Assembly: GCF_030680395.1 (NCBI RefSeq)
Contig: NZ_JAUXVR010000016.1
Coordinates: forward strand, 1-33,404
Reading direction: 5' to 3'
Source of the DNA: Methylobacter sp.
GTDB taxonomy: Bacteria; Pseudomonadota; Gammaproteobacteria; Methylococcales; Methylomonadaceae
DNA: 33,404 nt
This document shows, piece after piece, positions 33,290 to 33,404 of this stretch. Every line of letters begins with the position of its first letter. Within the stretch, counting starts at the first letter, position 1. A program made the translations under genes and the position numbers. The notes under the pieces were generated by a model. The model saw nothing but the letters and a program-made list of their open reading frames with translations. It was not told the origin of the DNA and did no database searches.

Positions 33290-33404
33290 CGTCATTCTGG
33301 CAGGGATGCCGGAATCCAGTCACATGGATGTGAGACTATGGCTTGGCATCAAGCCTAAATCATGCCACAGCGGTATCGGAAAGTTACCATCCCTGGCTCT
33401 GGAT
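33290..33404. mobile_element. Second MITE-like copy, cut by the window end
   Basis: It begins CGTCATTCTGGCAGGGATGC and continues with ATCCAGTCACATGGATGTGA. It later has AAGTTACCATCC and CTGGAT, all in the same order as the element at 15330-15468. The right terminal repeat is beyond the window. The middle differs from the first copy. Confidence 0.75.

Overview
The window looks like chromosomal DNA of a gammaproteobacterial methylotroph, most likely a type I methanotroph of the Methylococcales. The main support is a formaldehyde-activating enzyme gene (fae, 15687-16196) and a metal-free NAD-dependent formate dehydrogenase (29821-31020) that closely resembles the Pseudomonas sp. 101 enzyme. The many small palindromic repeats and the gammaproteobacterial character of the housekeeping genes (trpS, nadB, degP/mucD, queD with a DUF1249 partner) fit this. 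The genus is inference.

Left part (1-5.9 kb): an internally deleted IS30-family transposase relic; a two-domain polyphosphate:AMP phosphotransferase; an FNR-type oxygen-sensing regulator with all four cluster cysteines; a stretch without a clear gene that carries two FNR boxes exactly 50 bp apart; a membrane-anchored DNA/RNA endonuclease; a queD-DUF1249 pair; and a small PilZ protein. Middle-left (5.9-13.6 kb): trpS overlapping an integral membrane protein gene, a second membrane protein, a divergent dynamin-like GTPase with two membrane segments, a small lipoprotein, nadB and a Do-family periplasmic protease with a good terminator.

Middle (13.6-18.4 kb): a histidine kinase whose N-terminus is an ethylene-receptor-type (ETR1-like) copper-site membrane domain, a 139-bp MITE-like element, fae with about 0.9 kb of apparently gene-free upstream DNA, and a GT1 glycosyltransferase. 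At 18.6-23.5 kb there is a more G+C-rich block: a CapA-type metallophosphatase, a translationally coupled phosphoribosyltransferase / alpha-beta hydrolase / PRPP synthetase operon, and an APH-fold kinase-like protein whose stop codon is supplied by a REP sequence.

Right part (23.8-33.4 kb): an APS-type assimilatory sulfate reductase, a complete RAYT transposase gene framed by mirror-image REP palindromes, a small unknown protein, a cysteine-rich UPF0718-type permease, a repeat-rich spacer, the NAD salvage pair nicotinamidase-pncB, NAD-dependent formate dehydrogenase, a pirin, a broken SCO/SenC lipoprotein remnant, WrbA, and a second MITE copy cut by the window end.

Functional threads: C1 oxidation (fae, fdh) sits near NAD synthesis and salvage (nadB, pncA-like, pncB), nucleotide/PRPP supply (prs, polyP:AMP phosphotransferase) and redox/oxygen sensing (fnr, wrbA, pirin). 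The most striking unannotated signals are a three-copy repeat of about 55 bp (16752, 29586, 32991) that lies in the same orientation upstream of fae, nicotinamidase and wrbA; the orphan FNR-box pair; and the ETR1-like kinase. No rRNA, tRNA or CRISPR array was seen. No clearly novel multi-gene defence or biosynthetic system was recognised.
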